DNA of 28,003 bases from Perkinsus olseni (lineage: Eukaryota > Perkinsozoa > Perkinsida > Perkinsidae). The position numbers and the translations under genes are program-made. Shown piece after piece: positions 10,864-21,029 of the stretch. The stretch is from positions 1-28,003 of the forward strand of contig JABANP010000614.1 in NCBI GenBank assembly GCA_013115135.1, given 5' to 3'. The notes beneath the pieces are model-generated. The model did not search any database. It was not told where the DNA came from and worked only from the letters and a program-made list of their open reading frames with translations. Positions within the stretch are counted from its first letter, which is position 1. Each line of letters starts with the position of its first letter.

Positions 10864-13800
10864 ATGACAAAGGCGGCTACGACCGAGATGACCTCAATCG
10901 TCAGCCCCAGGGAGTCGGGCATGCTGAGAACCCATCGAGTAGTTGGCGTCGTCTGTGGCCCGCAACCAGCGGCTGTTACTAAAGTCGGCTCGCAGACCTT
11001 CGTTACTGCGGTTACACATAAGTCGTGGCAAGTAGTAAAGGGAAGGGGAGTTGCTATGAGAATTACATCGTTGTGCGTGTTTTGTTTGACAAGTTTATCA
11101 GGGCGTGAAAATATTTTATATTTTCAATACTGTTAAATTTATTTATCTATAGTAAATTGAATTAACGTCGGTTTTATTGACAGTAATTACTTTTTATGAA
11201 AGTCATTATTTTGTCTAATCGTAGTACTACTTATTTTCACTAGTACTTTGCTTTTGGTATTACTATCGCGTTTGCACGTCGCGTTTGTTGGTGATTCCCA
11301 AAATTTGTGTAAGGCTTCGATGATGTAAAATACGCATTTTTTGAATTATTATTCACCATGGTTTTCGAGTCCGAATGCGATTACTATCATTAGTGTAACG
11401 TATATTTTCTGGTCAGTAGTACTGTCTAGGACCGTCTCCTCCGTCAGCCAAGTTGGTATAAACGGCAATCTCCTACGGACGGCACTTGTTATTTAACTAT
11501 GTTAACTATTTTACGGACTATTCTCCATACCTCGAGGCCGCATCGGACTCACCGCTGTTTCGCTTCAATCACCCATGGCCAAAAGATTTCTCCTTTTATT
11601 CCAATAATATTATTCGAATCCTAGTTTATTATCTATCGTTAAGAACAAATCGTTACCCTATTGACATTGTGAAAGTAGCATAAACTGAAGTTCGTTATCG
11701 GATATCTCACGATGAGAAACTCGAAATATTTTGGACGGCATTTCGGTAGAGAGAATGACCCGAAAACCATTGAAATAATATTATAATAACTTGCTCCACA
11801 ACCTGTCTATTGGCAATGTGAAAGTAGCATAAACTGCAGCTTGTCATCGGATCTATAACAACGAATTTCGCTACATGTGTTAGAGTATAGCGATTCGCTT
11901 TATTTTAAAAATATGATTTTGGCTGGCTTTTTCACCTGTCTACTGTCAATGTGAAAGTAGCATAAATTGGAAGTCATTGTCAGGTTTACGACACCGAGAG
12001 TCTCGACGTCCGTTACATTCAGCCAGCCGCCCAAGAGACCGTCACCAGCGTAGTAGCTGTTGGTGACACTACTGTCGCTGGATATAGCAATGGAAGAGTT
12101 GGAATCTGGCACAAGATGGTCCCGATCGCGATGAGCTCAGAGGGCCACAGAGGAAGCGTCGAGTAGTATCTGGACCGGCTGGGAGGGGAGTATGATGGTT
12201 GCCTGGTCACTTGTGCAGGATACAGAATAAAAGATACTTCTTACTAAATACGAGTTCTGTGAACAGTCGAAGTGACGAATAGTATACTCAAAATTATCGA
12301 ACGATATTGGCTCGCTAAAATATGGGTGACGTAGGATTAGTTGAAAAAGTGGTACGTTGTTACCTCGGTCGTGAGCGATTTTCAGTGTGAGATAATATAC
12401 CTTGTCTCCCATGGTTGAAGAGCAGTACCACCCCTCCACCAACTCGTTCAGGTCCCTCCACCTGCTTGGCAGTACCTTCCTGCTCAGCGTTGGTGCCGGT
12501 GGTAACGAAGTGCTCCTGTGGACTCTTCCCGATTCCCTCACGAAGCCCGGTGGAAGAATCGCCGGCCCGACCAGACTCAATCTTGGCTTTGAGTTCACTA
12601 CTGCGACACATGTACCTACTTATGTTAACAAGATGCTCATCGGTGGTCGTGGTGGCGAACTTGAGCTGTGGAACCTGAAAACGCACCGGAAAATTCACGC
12701 TTTCGGCTGTCTATCAGACGACTCAGCCGTAACGGCTCTTGCGGCATCTCCCGCTTTGGACTTGGTTGCTATTGGGTTCGAAAGCGGCCGAATCTGCATG
12801 ATCAACTGTCGCACAGATCAGGTCGTTTTCACCTTGGGAACGACGGAAAGTCGGGCCTCGGGGTCCATTACCGGTCTGACATTCCGCACGGACAGTGGCG
12901 ACCATAATGGTGTGCTGCTTTCCAGTACTTCCGAAGGGGATATCTTCGTCTGGGACCTCGCCGAAAAGATTCTCCACAGCTCGATGAAGGGTGCTCACGA
13001 CGGTCGTATCGCGACCCTTGTAGCGGTCCCTGGCGAGCCTCTGGTGGTCTCTACTGGGACTGACAACGCCATCTGCGTTTGGATCTTCGACAAGCCCGAT
13101 GGGAGTCTGCGGTTGCTGCGCCGTCGTCGCGGCGCTAGTCAGCCCATCACGCATGTTGAAGTCTACGGAGACTCGACAAACAACGCCGAGTGCAACGACC
13201 TCCTCATCAGCTCGGGTAATAGGGTTGGCAAGATGAGTTTGATACAGCAGAAGCAGAACAACATCTGGAGCATCTCTAACTTGACCAAGGCGACGGCCGG
13301 GTTCGGTTCTCGGATGAAATGGCGACGAGCGGGCGATGGTTCCCTGGGTGCTATTCTGTCCCTCGCCGGCACGAGACTGCGCCAGTACGACTGGCCGAAC
13401 GTTATTACTGCTCACAAGGGCTCGGCCACCGCAACCGTCTGGAGTGGCTATCAGCAAGCTTTGGTCAATCGCCAGCTCGAGGTCCCCGATAACAAGTCCG
13501 AGGTGGTCCGAGTGGCCGTGAGCGACTGCGGGAATTACGCTTGTTGTGGTATGAAAAATGGCGAGGTTCACCGGTTCAACCTCCAGAGCTGTCTCTACCG
13601 CGGCCTAGTCACGAAGCATGAGAACGCCGGTGAGGTATCGATTTTGGAATTTCTGTCTCCCTCCACAATTCTCTCGGCTTCCTCGAAGGGAAGGAAACTC
13701 CGATTGACGACGATCGGAAGCGGTCCTAAGTCGACTAACAAGCTGAGAGAAATCAGTCTTCCTGCTGGTGAGGGTACTACCGCGGCTGCTGCTGTTAACG

Positions 13801-15162
13801 GTGCTCTGGTCGCTGTCGCTATGACCAGGGGAGAGGGAGTCTTGGTGGTGGACTTGGACTCGGGAAGGGTTGTGAGGCGCTTAGACAAGCTTAAGGCGCC
13901 AGTTACGGCTATGGGCTGGTCGCACAGCGGACAGCTGCTTACTGTGGCGGATTCTGATGCAAAAATGGTAATTTACGATCTGCCCACGGCCAGCGTCGTT
14001 GACCGCGTGTGCTTCGCTTCGCCTGTGCTCGCCCTCTGTTGGAGCACCGGTGATGCTTTCCTTATTACCACCCACTCACACACGTCCAAGTACGGCGCCC
14101 TTCACCTCTGGACTAATACCAAGCTGCTTGGCGGCAGCGATGGTGCTGCCCTATCTGCTGTGCCGCGGGAGTATGTTCCTATTGACGAGCCCGAGAAGGA
14201 GGGAGTATCCGAGGTCGAAGCTGGCGACGAACAGAATACAGCTGGTGCGGAGGTCCTAAGCAATCCCGTATCGTATCTTCCTCATACGCGAGGCGCTATT
14301 ACTCTGTCGGACGTCCCCCGAACAAGTTGGCAATACTCTTTGAGACTGGACGAGATCAAGGAAAGAAATAAACCAGTAGCCCCTCCGACGAAGCCCGAGA
14401 GCGCTCCCTTCTTCTTGCCAACTGTCTACGATGGGGCTAAGCCGCTGTTCGCACCTCTGGAAGCGGCGGCGACGGCGACGGACGAGGAACCTGAGAAGAA
14501 GAGAATGAGGTTTGAGGAAGTCGGTGATTTCAGCTCGGCCCTGGACTCGGAGTTTGAAAGGAAGATTGTGGATCGTGATTGGGAGGGGGCGTTGGAGTAT
14601 CTTAAAAAGCAGACGGCGAGCGGATTGAACCTGTGCATCAGCGAAATCAGAGATGATAACCTCCGTTATGCTGTTGAGTACTTCGATGCTATGGCTACTA
14701 CTGGGAGAGACTATGATCTCGTACAGGTAGTAATACCACCACTACCACGGCTGCTTCTGCCAGGCTTACTACTGCTACTGTTAGTACTAACGCTGCTGCT
14801 ATTTCCACTACCACCGTCGTCATCATCACTAGCACTACCTACTACTACTCCTGCTGCTGCTGCTGCTGCTGCTACTGCTGTCGCTTTGTCTGTTGACGAG
14901 TATCATTTTTTGCCAGGTTCAATTGTCTCTCTTCCTCAAGTTCCATGCGGATACCTTGCTTGAATCGACAGATAAGGATTTGCATAACGCAGTGAAGGAG
15001 CTCAGCAAGCGTCTCACCACCAACTTCAAGGTACCTCTGTCCTCACTATTGGCCATCTTCGATTTTCGTTTCCTTCAGACCTTCGATAAGGACTGCAGCA
15101 GACTCGAGTGTCTAGTACGGCTACTATCGGGGACCCAGATGGTCGCCATGGCGGGTCAGTGA
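10864..15162 (+). CDS. UTP21: UTP21/WDR36, WD40 subunit of the small-subunit processome (939 aa, 5 exons)
   Basis: Exons: 10864-11031, 11984-12162, 12452-14726, 14917-15030 and 15079-15162; phases agree throughout. UTP21 (WDR36 in animals) is a nucleolar two-propeller WD40 protein of the UTP-B complex that binds U3 snoRNP and early pre-rRNA. Family landmarks, in order: LRTHRVVGVV and KSWQVYDTESL (human RALGLF and KSFHTYDVQKL); HRGSVESLHLLGSTFLLSVG; VPTYVNKMLIGG..ELELWN; SCGNYACCGMKNGEVHRFN; then APFFLP before the C-terminal Utp21 domain (SLFLKFHADTLL). Length matches the family (about 900-950). The ATG has GCC before it and a TTTTCCTAG acceptor-like site three bases upstream. An earlier in-frame start at 12402 is rejected because the CAG at 12449-12451 joins perfectly to exon 2. 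Confidence 0.93.
11659..11983 (+). repeat. three copies of a ~45 bp intron-end repeat in UTP21 intron 1
   Basis: The core GTGAAAGTAGCATAAA occurs at 11669, 11818 and 11951, preceded by CTATTG-A/G-CA-type bases and followed by an AAGTTCGTTATCGG / CAGCTTGTCATCGG / GAAGTCATTGTCAG tail. Only the third ends in CAG, the splice acceptor I use at 11983. The same 13 bases AAAGTAGCATAAA sit near the end of IFT74 intron 4 (about 16569). Confidence 0.7.
14734..14880 (+). repeat. CTA/CTG trinucleotide microsatellite in UTP21 intron 3
   Basis: Imperfect ACC/CTA/CTG triplets end in an uninterrupted (CTG)n run near 14851-14871. It lies in the 190-nt intron 14727-14916. The frame stays open across it, which would give leucine-, serine- and alanine-rich sequence foreign to UTP21; splicing removes it and joins DYDLVQ to VQLSLFLKF. 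Confidence 0.75.
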
Positions 15163-15625
15163 TGATAATAATCGGCCATAAGCTACAACGTCAAAATCTT
15201 CGAATAATATCGTTTCCTCTACCAACTGCGAGACTGTCTTGGGTTTAGCGTTCTTCTTAATCACCACAACTCAACCCACACGCAGTTATACAACCTTACC
15301 TTAAAATCATGAGTCGGAGACTATGACGAAGAGGGATGGGTGAGGGTGAACAGGGTAGTTGGCACATTAGGTCATTACCAATGGTTTGTCGACTTCCTCA
15401 TCGACCAGGAGGTGGAGTTTCGACCGTTTGTTGTTGAACTCCCGTTAAGAGACTGACTGATTGAGCACACAACACCCGGGTTTCGCCGACTGGAAGCCCA
15501 TCATCAGCTCAAATATAAGGTTAGCGAAAAGATACACTTCTCTTTCATGGGACTTGGGCAGATCTGAGTAGACATCATCGTTTTCGTGGAGGTTTTAACA
15601 GCTCATGAGAGGCAGTTGTTTGGAG
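15163..15625. other. intergenic region between UTP21 and IFT74
   Basis: 463 bases with no coding frame that I can support. Near the right end a pyrimidine-poor AG (GAGAGGCAG, 15610-15615) precedes the IFT74 ATG and could be a leader acceptor. Otherwise I see nothing in it. Confidence 0.5.
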
Positions 15626-18600
15626 ATGGCTGCTGATCGTCCGCAATCTCGAGGCTTCAATACTACCGGTGGCGGCTTCCGTCCCGCCCCACCGCCTCAA
15701 GTTGGCAGCAGCTCTCCTGCTCGACCCAGCAGTAAGTCGTTTATCGAGCTGAGCGTAGCATCCCAGTGACTGAGTAGGTGCGATGAGATCAACTGGCGGC
15801 TCGTCCAGTGGAACACCGGCCAGCCAGAGAGGCAGCATTTTCTCAGGACCTCCGCCAGGTGACAAAGCCTGCATGAGTGAGCGCGGTTACCGCTACTGAG
15901 TAGGTTCTAGAGCTGGCCTAGGGACAGGATACGTAGCACCCAGTGCAGCAGCATCATCATCAGCCATGGTGAGCTTCAATACTGCGGGAATGCTGCTTGG
16001 TTTATATCCACGTTACTGCCTATCCATGTTGACCGATGGACAAGACAACAGTCGGGTTTTGCCGTCGGCAATCCAATATTTCGACCTACTGTCTTCGCAT
16101 CGTTGACGAGTTAGCTTAGCTTCAGCTGGGATTCTCATCTGGACGAGATAGGATTATCGGCGGGTCAAACATCACTACGCGGGCGCTTAGAATTTACAGC
16201 GCTCAACTCACTATCTCTTTTTTCGTATTTTTTGATGTTGTACGATGGGCCTATCCTCAGGATGGTTTCCGAGTCGTCGACCGTCCAGTGACCCAACAGG
16301 GGCTCTCGGGCGTGAGAACAGCTCAGAGTAGCTCGGGGAGACAGGTCCTTGATAAGAGCTATTACAAAGCGCAACTGAGAAACAAAATGTGAACGTGCGA
16401 AAGCAAGGCTACGTTGATCTGTTCGTCTGCTGTAGAAATTCCCTGTCTTCCGAGATAGCGCAGTTCAACAAAGAGATGGCAAGAATCGCCGAGGAGAGTC
16501 AGTCCTATAGACAGTACCAACGACGTTATCAGTCACTACTTGAAGAGGTGAAACAGGTTGCAGTCGTAAAAGTAGCATAAAATTAGGATAGGTTAAAGGC
16601 TTGGAAGGAGAGCTGGCTGACTACAACCTTGCCCTTGATAAGCAAAGAATAAGCATTCGACCGGAGGACTTGGAGAGACAGTACTCGACAGAGGTCATGC
16701 TTGCTCAAGACGGAATGAAAGATACCTCGAGATCAAGGAAAAGAACGCGTTTGGAAGAGAACAGATCGACAATGTCTTTCTTGAAAAGAAGGAGTGCGAG
16801 GAAGGCCTCGCTAGACTAGAGCATGAGCTCATCGTAAGCCAGCTGCTACCACTCCTTCGCCAAATCGTGCTGCTCATTTGCCAGCTGTTACCACTCCTTC
16901 ACCAAATCGTGCTGTTCATCAGGAAGAACAGTCCCACATGGAGCAGCAGTTGAGTCGCCTTACTCCGGAGCAGAAACGAGAGTACGAGCAACTCATAGGC
17001 GAACTCCAAAAAATCAAGTCAGTCGAGCTTCGCTCCGCTCACGATGAATCTAAATATCATTCAGTGACGCCAGCCACGAGCTAGAGGCTTCCATGGAACC
17101 GATGCAGCAGAGGTGGGAATCCACGAACAATCCCTCAGGGCCCGACGCCGCTGTTGCTAGACTGAAGACAACTGGTGACAGGCTGGAGATGGACCCTTCG
17201 CGACGACGCATGCTCGCTCTGTCAAAAGCCAGAGGTGATGTTGAAACAAAGTTACGCGATTTGTGATTGGTGTGGTAGACGATCTGCTCCAACGTAAAAT
17301 GGAGCTCACGGATGAGCTGGAGAAAGTTAGTCTTCCCTTGCCCAAGCAGAAGGAGATGCTCATGGAGAAAATAAAAGAGGATAACCATAAGATGGTATAG
17401 CTCACAGGGACTGAGGCGGCATCTTGATCTTGTCCAGAGGCCGTAAGGAGCAAGCTTTTGAGGTCCCTTACTGGAAAAATTTCGAGCCTTTCCTGACTGA
17501 GGCTGCGACTCGCCTTCGTTGCCTTCGAGCTCATATCTTGTCGCTGTCGGTCGTCTCGTCCCGAAATTTTGTCCTTGTCGAGCTTTAACCTTTGATACTT
17601 TCGGAGCAGCATCTCTCCTCCTCGTTCCTGCAGGCTGAGCTGGAGTCAGCCCATGAAGAGATGAAAGAAGCTCTCGAGCGATTCAGACGAAATGCGGCTG
17701 AGATATCCGCGGCATTGAACAGGCACTCCGAGGGAGGCGAAGCGGAGGCAGATGACGAACAACTGCAAAAGTGAACAACGGTTGGTGTCATGCCGCGTGT
17801 ACGGGTGAAGCGAGGTACAAGATTCTCTTCGCGAAAGACGCGGAAATGACCGCGTTTCTGGAAGAGTTCCCGAAGCTTGAGGAAGACGAGCGTGGGGTCG
17901 TCAAAGGCCTGGAGGGCGAGATCAAAAATATGCTGATCAAAATACACAAGGTTGCCTATCGCCAAACTCACCATGACGCTTTCCACCGTAGACCATCGGC
18001 CGAGCGAAGGAGGTCCCCTCTCGCGCTCGGTTTGAGGAGATGCAGGGCGATCTCGAATTCAAGGGGCGCCAGGTTCCAGTGTTTCCACTGAAGAGGGTAC
18101 GGGTAGAGCTAGCCTCGGCAGGTGGAAGCAAGCGAGACGACCGGTCAGCGTCTTGAACTGGAGGTTCAGCAAAGACGTGAGGAACTGCAAAAGATAGCCG
18201 ATCTCGAACTCAAGGTTGGATGCTTCTCTTCACGGATGACACAGCCGTCCAGTAGGTCGAGGATGAGCTGGCTCAGGCAGAGGAATCTATGGCGCACTTC
18301 CAGGCCGAAATCGATAATCGGTTCTCCTGCGTGGATGAACTAAGAGAAACACGGCTTCGGTAAATTGACGGCCAGAAGGGGCAGCTTCAGCGTTCGTGAC
18401 CTCAGTGATATGGAGATCCTTACCGAACGCAAACAGAAGCTCGACCACGACCTTCCCGGTCTCAGAGACCTAGTGAGGGGAAAGCCTCCCATGTGGTAGG
18501 GCGCAGTGGGCTCAGGTGGACTCAGCACAACTGCGGCTCGACGGTAAAAGGCAGACACTAAGTGAAAGTACAGGGCATGCAGCCCTGGTGGAGTTAGAGG

Positions 18601-18981
18601 AGAAGCTGAAGAAACTGGAACAGACCAGATACCAGCTGGAGAGTTCCATACAAGTGGGCTTGACGAGGACAGCTTTATCATGGAGATGGTCTGAGTTGCT
18701 CCGCGCTTCGGACCCTCTTTGTGCGGCATTCTCAGTACTTAACTGTTTCCTTGCCGCAGGGGAACCTGCAGGAGTCGGATTATCATGATGAAAATGTTCA
18801 CGCTATGAATATGGTGGACAAGATAAATGAGATAGCCAAGAAACAGGTGAATCATCGAGAACGGCAGAATTGCCGCTTGATGAATTTTCTCTTCTTCCTT
18901 CGCCCTGTGTCTCTTGAGATCGAGTACCTCCTTGAGGTGTGTCAGGCTCACATTGTCATACCCCCCGGTCGTGCCATGTGA
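15626..18981 (+). CDS. IFT74: IFT74, coiled-coil subunit of intraflagellar transport complex B (about 600-650 aa, 17 exons)
   Basis: IFT74 pairs with IFT81 in the IFT-B core that carries tubulin along the flagellum. Exons: 15626-15731, 15922-15968, 16261-16388, 16436-16547, 16592-16680, 16722-16833, 16923-17017, 17065-17234, 17279-17394, 17634-17770, 17815-17950, 17992-18072, 18122-18214, 18256-18359, 18406-18472, 18516-18653 and 18760 onward. All phases fit. Landmarks of the family: a disordered basic N-terminus (SRGFNTTGGGFRPAPPP), RPVTQQGLSG, QVLDKSYYKAQLRNKI, ELADYNLALDK, LTPEQKREYEQL, KYKILFAKDAEMTAFLEEF, DLPGLRDLV, LVELEEKLKKLEQTRYQLE and LQESDYH. Most introns are 41-49 nt. Reading straight on from ESDYH gives a stop at 18979-18981; the family normally ends about 28 residues after ESDY, so a last small intron (possible donor at 18847) is likely and the 3' end is uncertain. 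Confidence 0.93.
16838..16922 (+). repeat. tandem duplication filling IFT74 intron 6
   Basis: 16838-16879 and 16880-16922 are two copies of the same 42-43 bases, beginning GCCAGCTG, with three substitutions in the first 40. The second ends in the acceptor CATCAG. Removing one copy would leave an intron of about 47 nt, the normal size in this gene. Confidence 0.85.
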
Positions 18982-19308
18982 GAGCCAAACGGTGAAAGTC
19001 ATGTGCGTAGTGCAACAGACACTGTTGCGTTTCGGCTAGTTCGAACGGCGAAAGAATGCCAGAGGAGCGCTATCGCTCAAACGGTGCTGAAACCTTTCAG
19101 GAAGGGACTATCAGTTGGAACCCCGCAGGCGCTGAGTCGATGTTTTCGAGGGCCACGTTTTCGACCTAGGCAACCAACAATCCCGATTGACTCACTCACT
19201 CCCAATGCACCACTTACGCAACACACAAGAGTCTTGTGACAAGACTTCATGAGGTGATAGTAACATCGTAACGAACTACCCTTCCCTGTGGAATCACTTT
19301 GCCCAGGG
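18982..19308. other. convergent intergenic region
   Basis: 327 bases between the 3' ends of IFT74 (plus) and family copy 5 (minus). No gene, hairpin or clear poly(A) signal is visible. Confidence 0.5.
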
Positions 19309-20186
19309 TCAAGGGGTTGCGGGCGGCCCGTCGTAAGTAACGACTTTGACAGGCTCCCCCACAGCATGTTCGTAGGTCTCACAGATGCTCGCTATGATCT
19401 TGTCGCACTTTTCCTTCTCTAAGACGTCCCCTGCCTGCAAACCGAGTATTTCTCTCTGTAGATCACGGAAGATCTCTCTGCACGACATCCCGAAGGCTCT
19501 CGTGGTGGAGTCCTTTCGAGGATCTGGCAACTTGTAGTCGTAGAAATCACCATACATCATTATTCCCTTAACGCCATCATCATTACTGAAAGGAAGTCGA
19601 AGACTGATTTAATATTTTCAACCTCGAGCCGAGCGGAGCTTCGAGCAGTGACGATCTTGAAAAAAAATCGTCACTCCGTTCCGGAAAAAGATTTTCCTGT
19701 TCTCTTTGGGAGAAAGAACGAAAATCTTTTTCCTCGCCCTCGAGTGAGCGCGGAGATAGTAATTCCCAGGGCCACTTACATCACGTATTGCTTGTTATTG
19801 CATGTGACGACCAGAACGTGTGAGACGTTCTTATCGCCTGCCACAGACTCGCTCTCTTCAATCTTCGTAAGATAAGCCAGTCGGGAGGAATCGGTAAATG
19901 GGAGGCGGCACATCTCAGATCTTATTTTGACTCCGTCCACGACCTCATCCTTTGTCTTCTTGAAGGCTTTGCATTGACCATTCTGAGACAGCGAGCCATT
20001 TCCTAGTAGGAAAATCCTTTTACGCGTTACCTTCCTTGAAGACCTTCGGAGCTGGGACTGGCTAGAATCGGGTTCCTTTTCCATCCCAATGGGAGAAGGG
20101 CGGCGGGAGGCTGCCGCTCCGTACACTCGCGGTATGTGAATCATCAAACAGATGACAGAGGCTATCCAAATAATGGAGGTTTGCAT
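19309..20186 (-). CDS. secreted six-cysteine family protein, copy 5 (227 aa, 3 exons)
   Basis: Exons: 20186-20031, 19982-19780 and 19585-19309. The signal peptide is MQTSIIWIASVICLMIHIP-type, but the acidic motif is gone and the linker is short (52 residues in exon 1). Intron 1 is 48 nt (GTAACG..TCTCAG), a multiple of three with no stop, like intron 1 of copy 1. Exon 2: NGQC, SEMC, VTC, ending QYVM at GTAAGT. Intron 2 (194 nt) contains two perfect hairpins. Exon 3: INDDGVKGI, DPRKD, SCREIF..LQREIL, KCDKI and ICETY. All six cysteines are present. The 5' flank is shared with copies 3 and 6. Function unknown. Confidence 0.75.
19647..19733. repeat. two hairpins inside intron 2 of copy 5
   Basis: AGTGACGAT (19647-19655) pairs with ATCGTCACT (19667-19675) around an A-rich loop. 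GGAAAAAGATTTTC (19683-19696) pairs exactly with GAAAATCTTTTTCC (19720-19733). Both lie close to the acceptor side of the intron. Confidence 0.7.
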
Positions 20187-20475
20187 TATAACAAGAGGGA
20201 AGCTGAGGGGTTGTGATTCACAACTTGTGAAGACGCCACAGATGATAATCTTGGGAGGGCTCAATTGGTGGCTCAATTCACCTGTCCCACCGAAAGGGTG
20301 ATGACTCGGCGTGAGAGGACTGCGCTGAAGAGCATCTACTGTCGGTACTCGGAATTCCATCACTTCGGGCGTCGATTCACCCAAGTAAGTGAGCAAGATC
20401 CGCTTGCCTTTCTCCGCTCAAGCTCGTATTTTCCTTGACAGCCTAGCGGAAGATCGGCACATCGAATGAATCAAG
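20187..20475 (-). promoter_or_regulatory. 5' flank shared with copies 3 and 6
   Basis: It contains the same ordered blocks as upstream of copy 3: GATGATAATCTTGGGAGGG (about 20241), GGAATTCC (about 20350), GAGCAAGAT (about 20391) and GCTCAAGCTCGTATT (about 20417). Spacing to the ATG is similar but for a small duplication, TTGTGATTCACAACTTGTGA, near 20211. Confidence 0.5.
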
Positions 20476-21029
20476 CGAATCGCGTCCTGTTGTCCTGTCG
20501 CAGGCGCACACGCCATAGATTGTGATATCCACTCTACGATTCCTCCTGTGGTCCTCATGTCAACCTGAAGGCAATTTCCTTCAACGAATACCGAGCTCAT
20601 GAGCCTGAGCCGCTCAGGCTGAGCGCGCAAATCCCATACGGGATATTCCTTGACTTGATAACCAGGGCCCATTCAACAGGCTAAACTGATTCCCCACAGA
20701 AGGTACGTCGGTGCTAGTCTAACTAAGCCGTACTCTCGTAGGCTTCGAGCTCACCGACATATACGAGACCCCGAGCTCGAAGCGATCAAGCAGGCCGAGA
20801 CCATCCTCTGGCCACCCTCGATGAATCGCTACAACACACTGACGGTTCCACCTAGTTGAGGAGTTCCGGAGCAGTGAAAGCAACTCACACGCCCACCCCG
20901 GCATATGATGAAGCTTTCTCATTACTATCAAGGTTGCCAGTATTCTGGCTAAGCGGTGTATTAGTACATTACTAGTACAAGAATCCAGATTTTCTAGCGA
21001 ACAGCACAACCACATACTCATGCGTCTTC
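20476..21029. other. intergenic region between copies 5 and 6
   Basis: Minus-strand frames at 20418-20672 and 20719-21021 are open but have no signal peptide, no known motif and no supporting splice sites. I do not call them genes. Confidence 0.4.

Noticed and set aside
12402..14963. A single 853-residue frame as the whole WD40 gene
   Set aside because: Its first 50 bases are intron and its last 237 bases are microsatellite intron plus out-of-frame exon. Splicing at 12451/12452 and 14726/14917 restores the UTP21 family sequence at both ends.
16681..16721. A frameshift in IFT74 near 16.7 kb
   Set aside because: The apparent +1 shift disappears if 16681-16721 is a 41-nt GT..AG intron, which joins LERQ to YLEIKEK and matches the family spacing.
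17395..17633. A minus-strand coiled-coil-like frame inside the long IFT74 intron 9
   Set aside because: It has no start or splice context and is partly antisense to IFT74 exons; the charged composition is likely a mirror effect.
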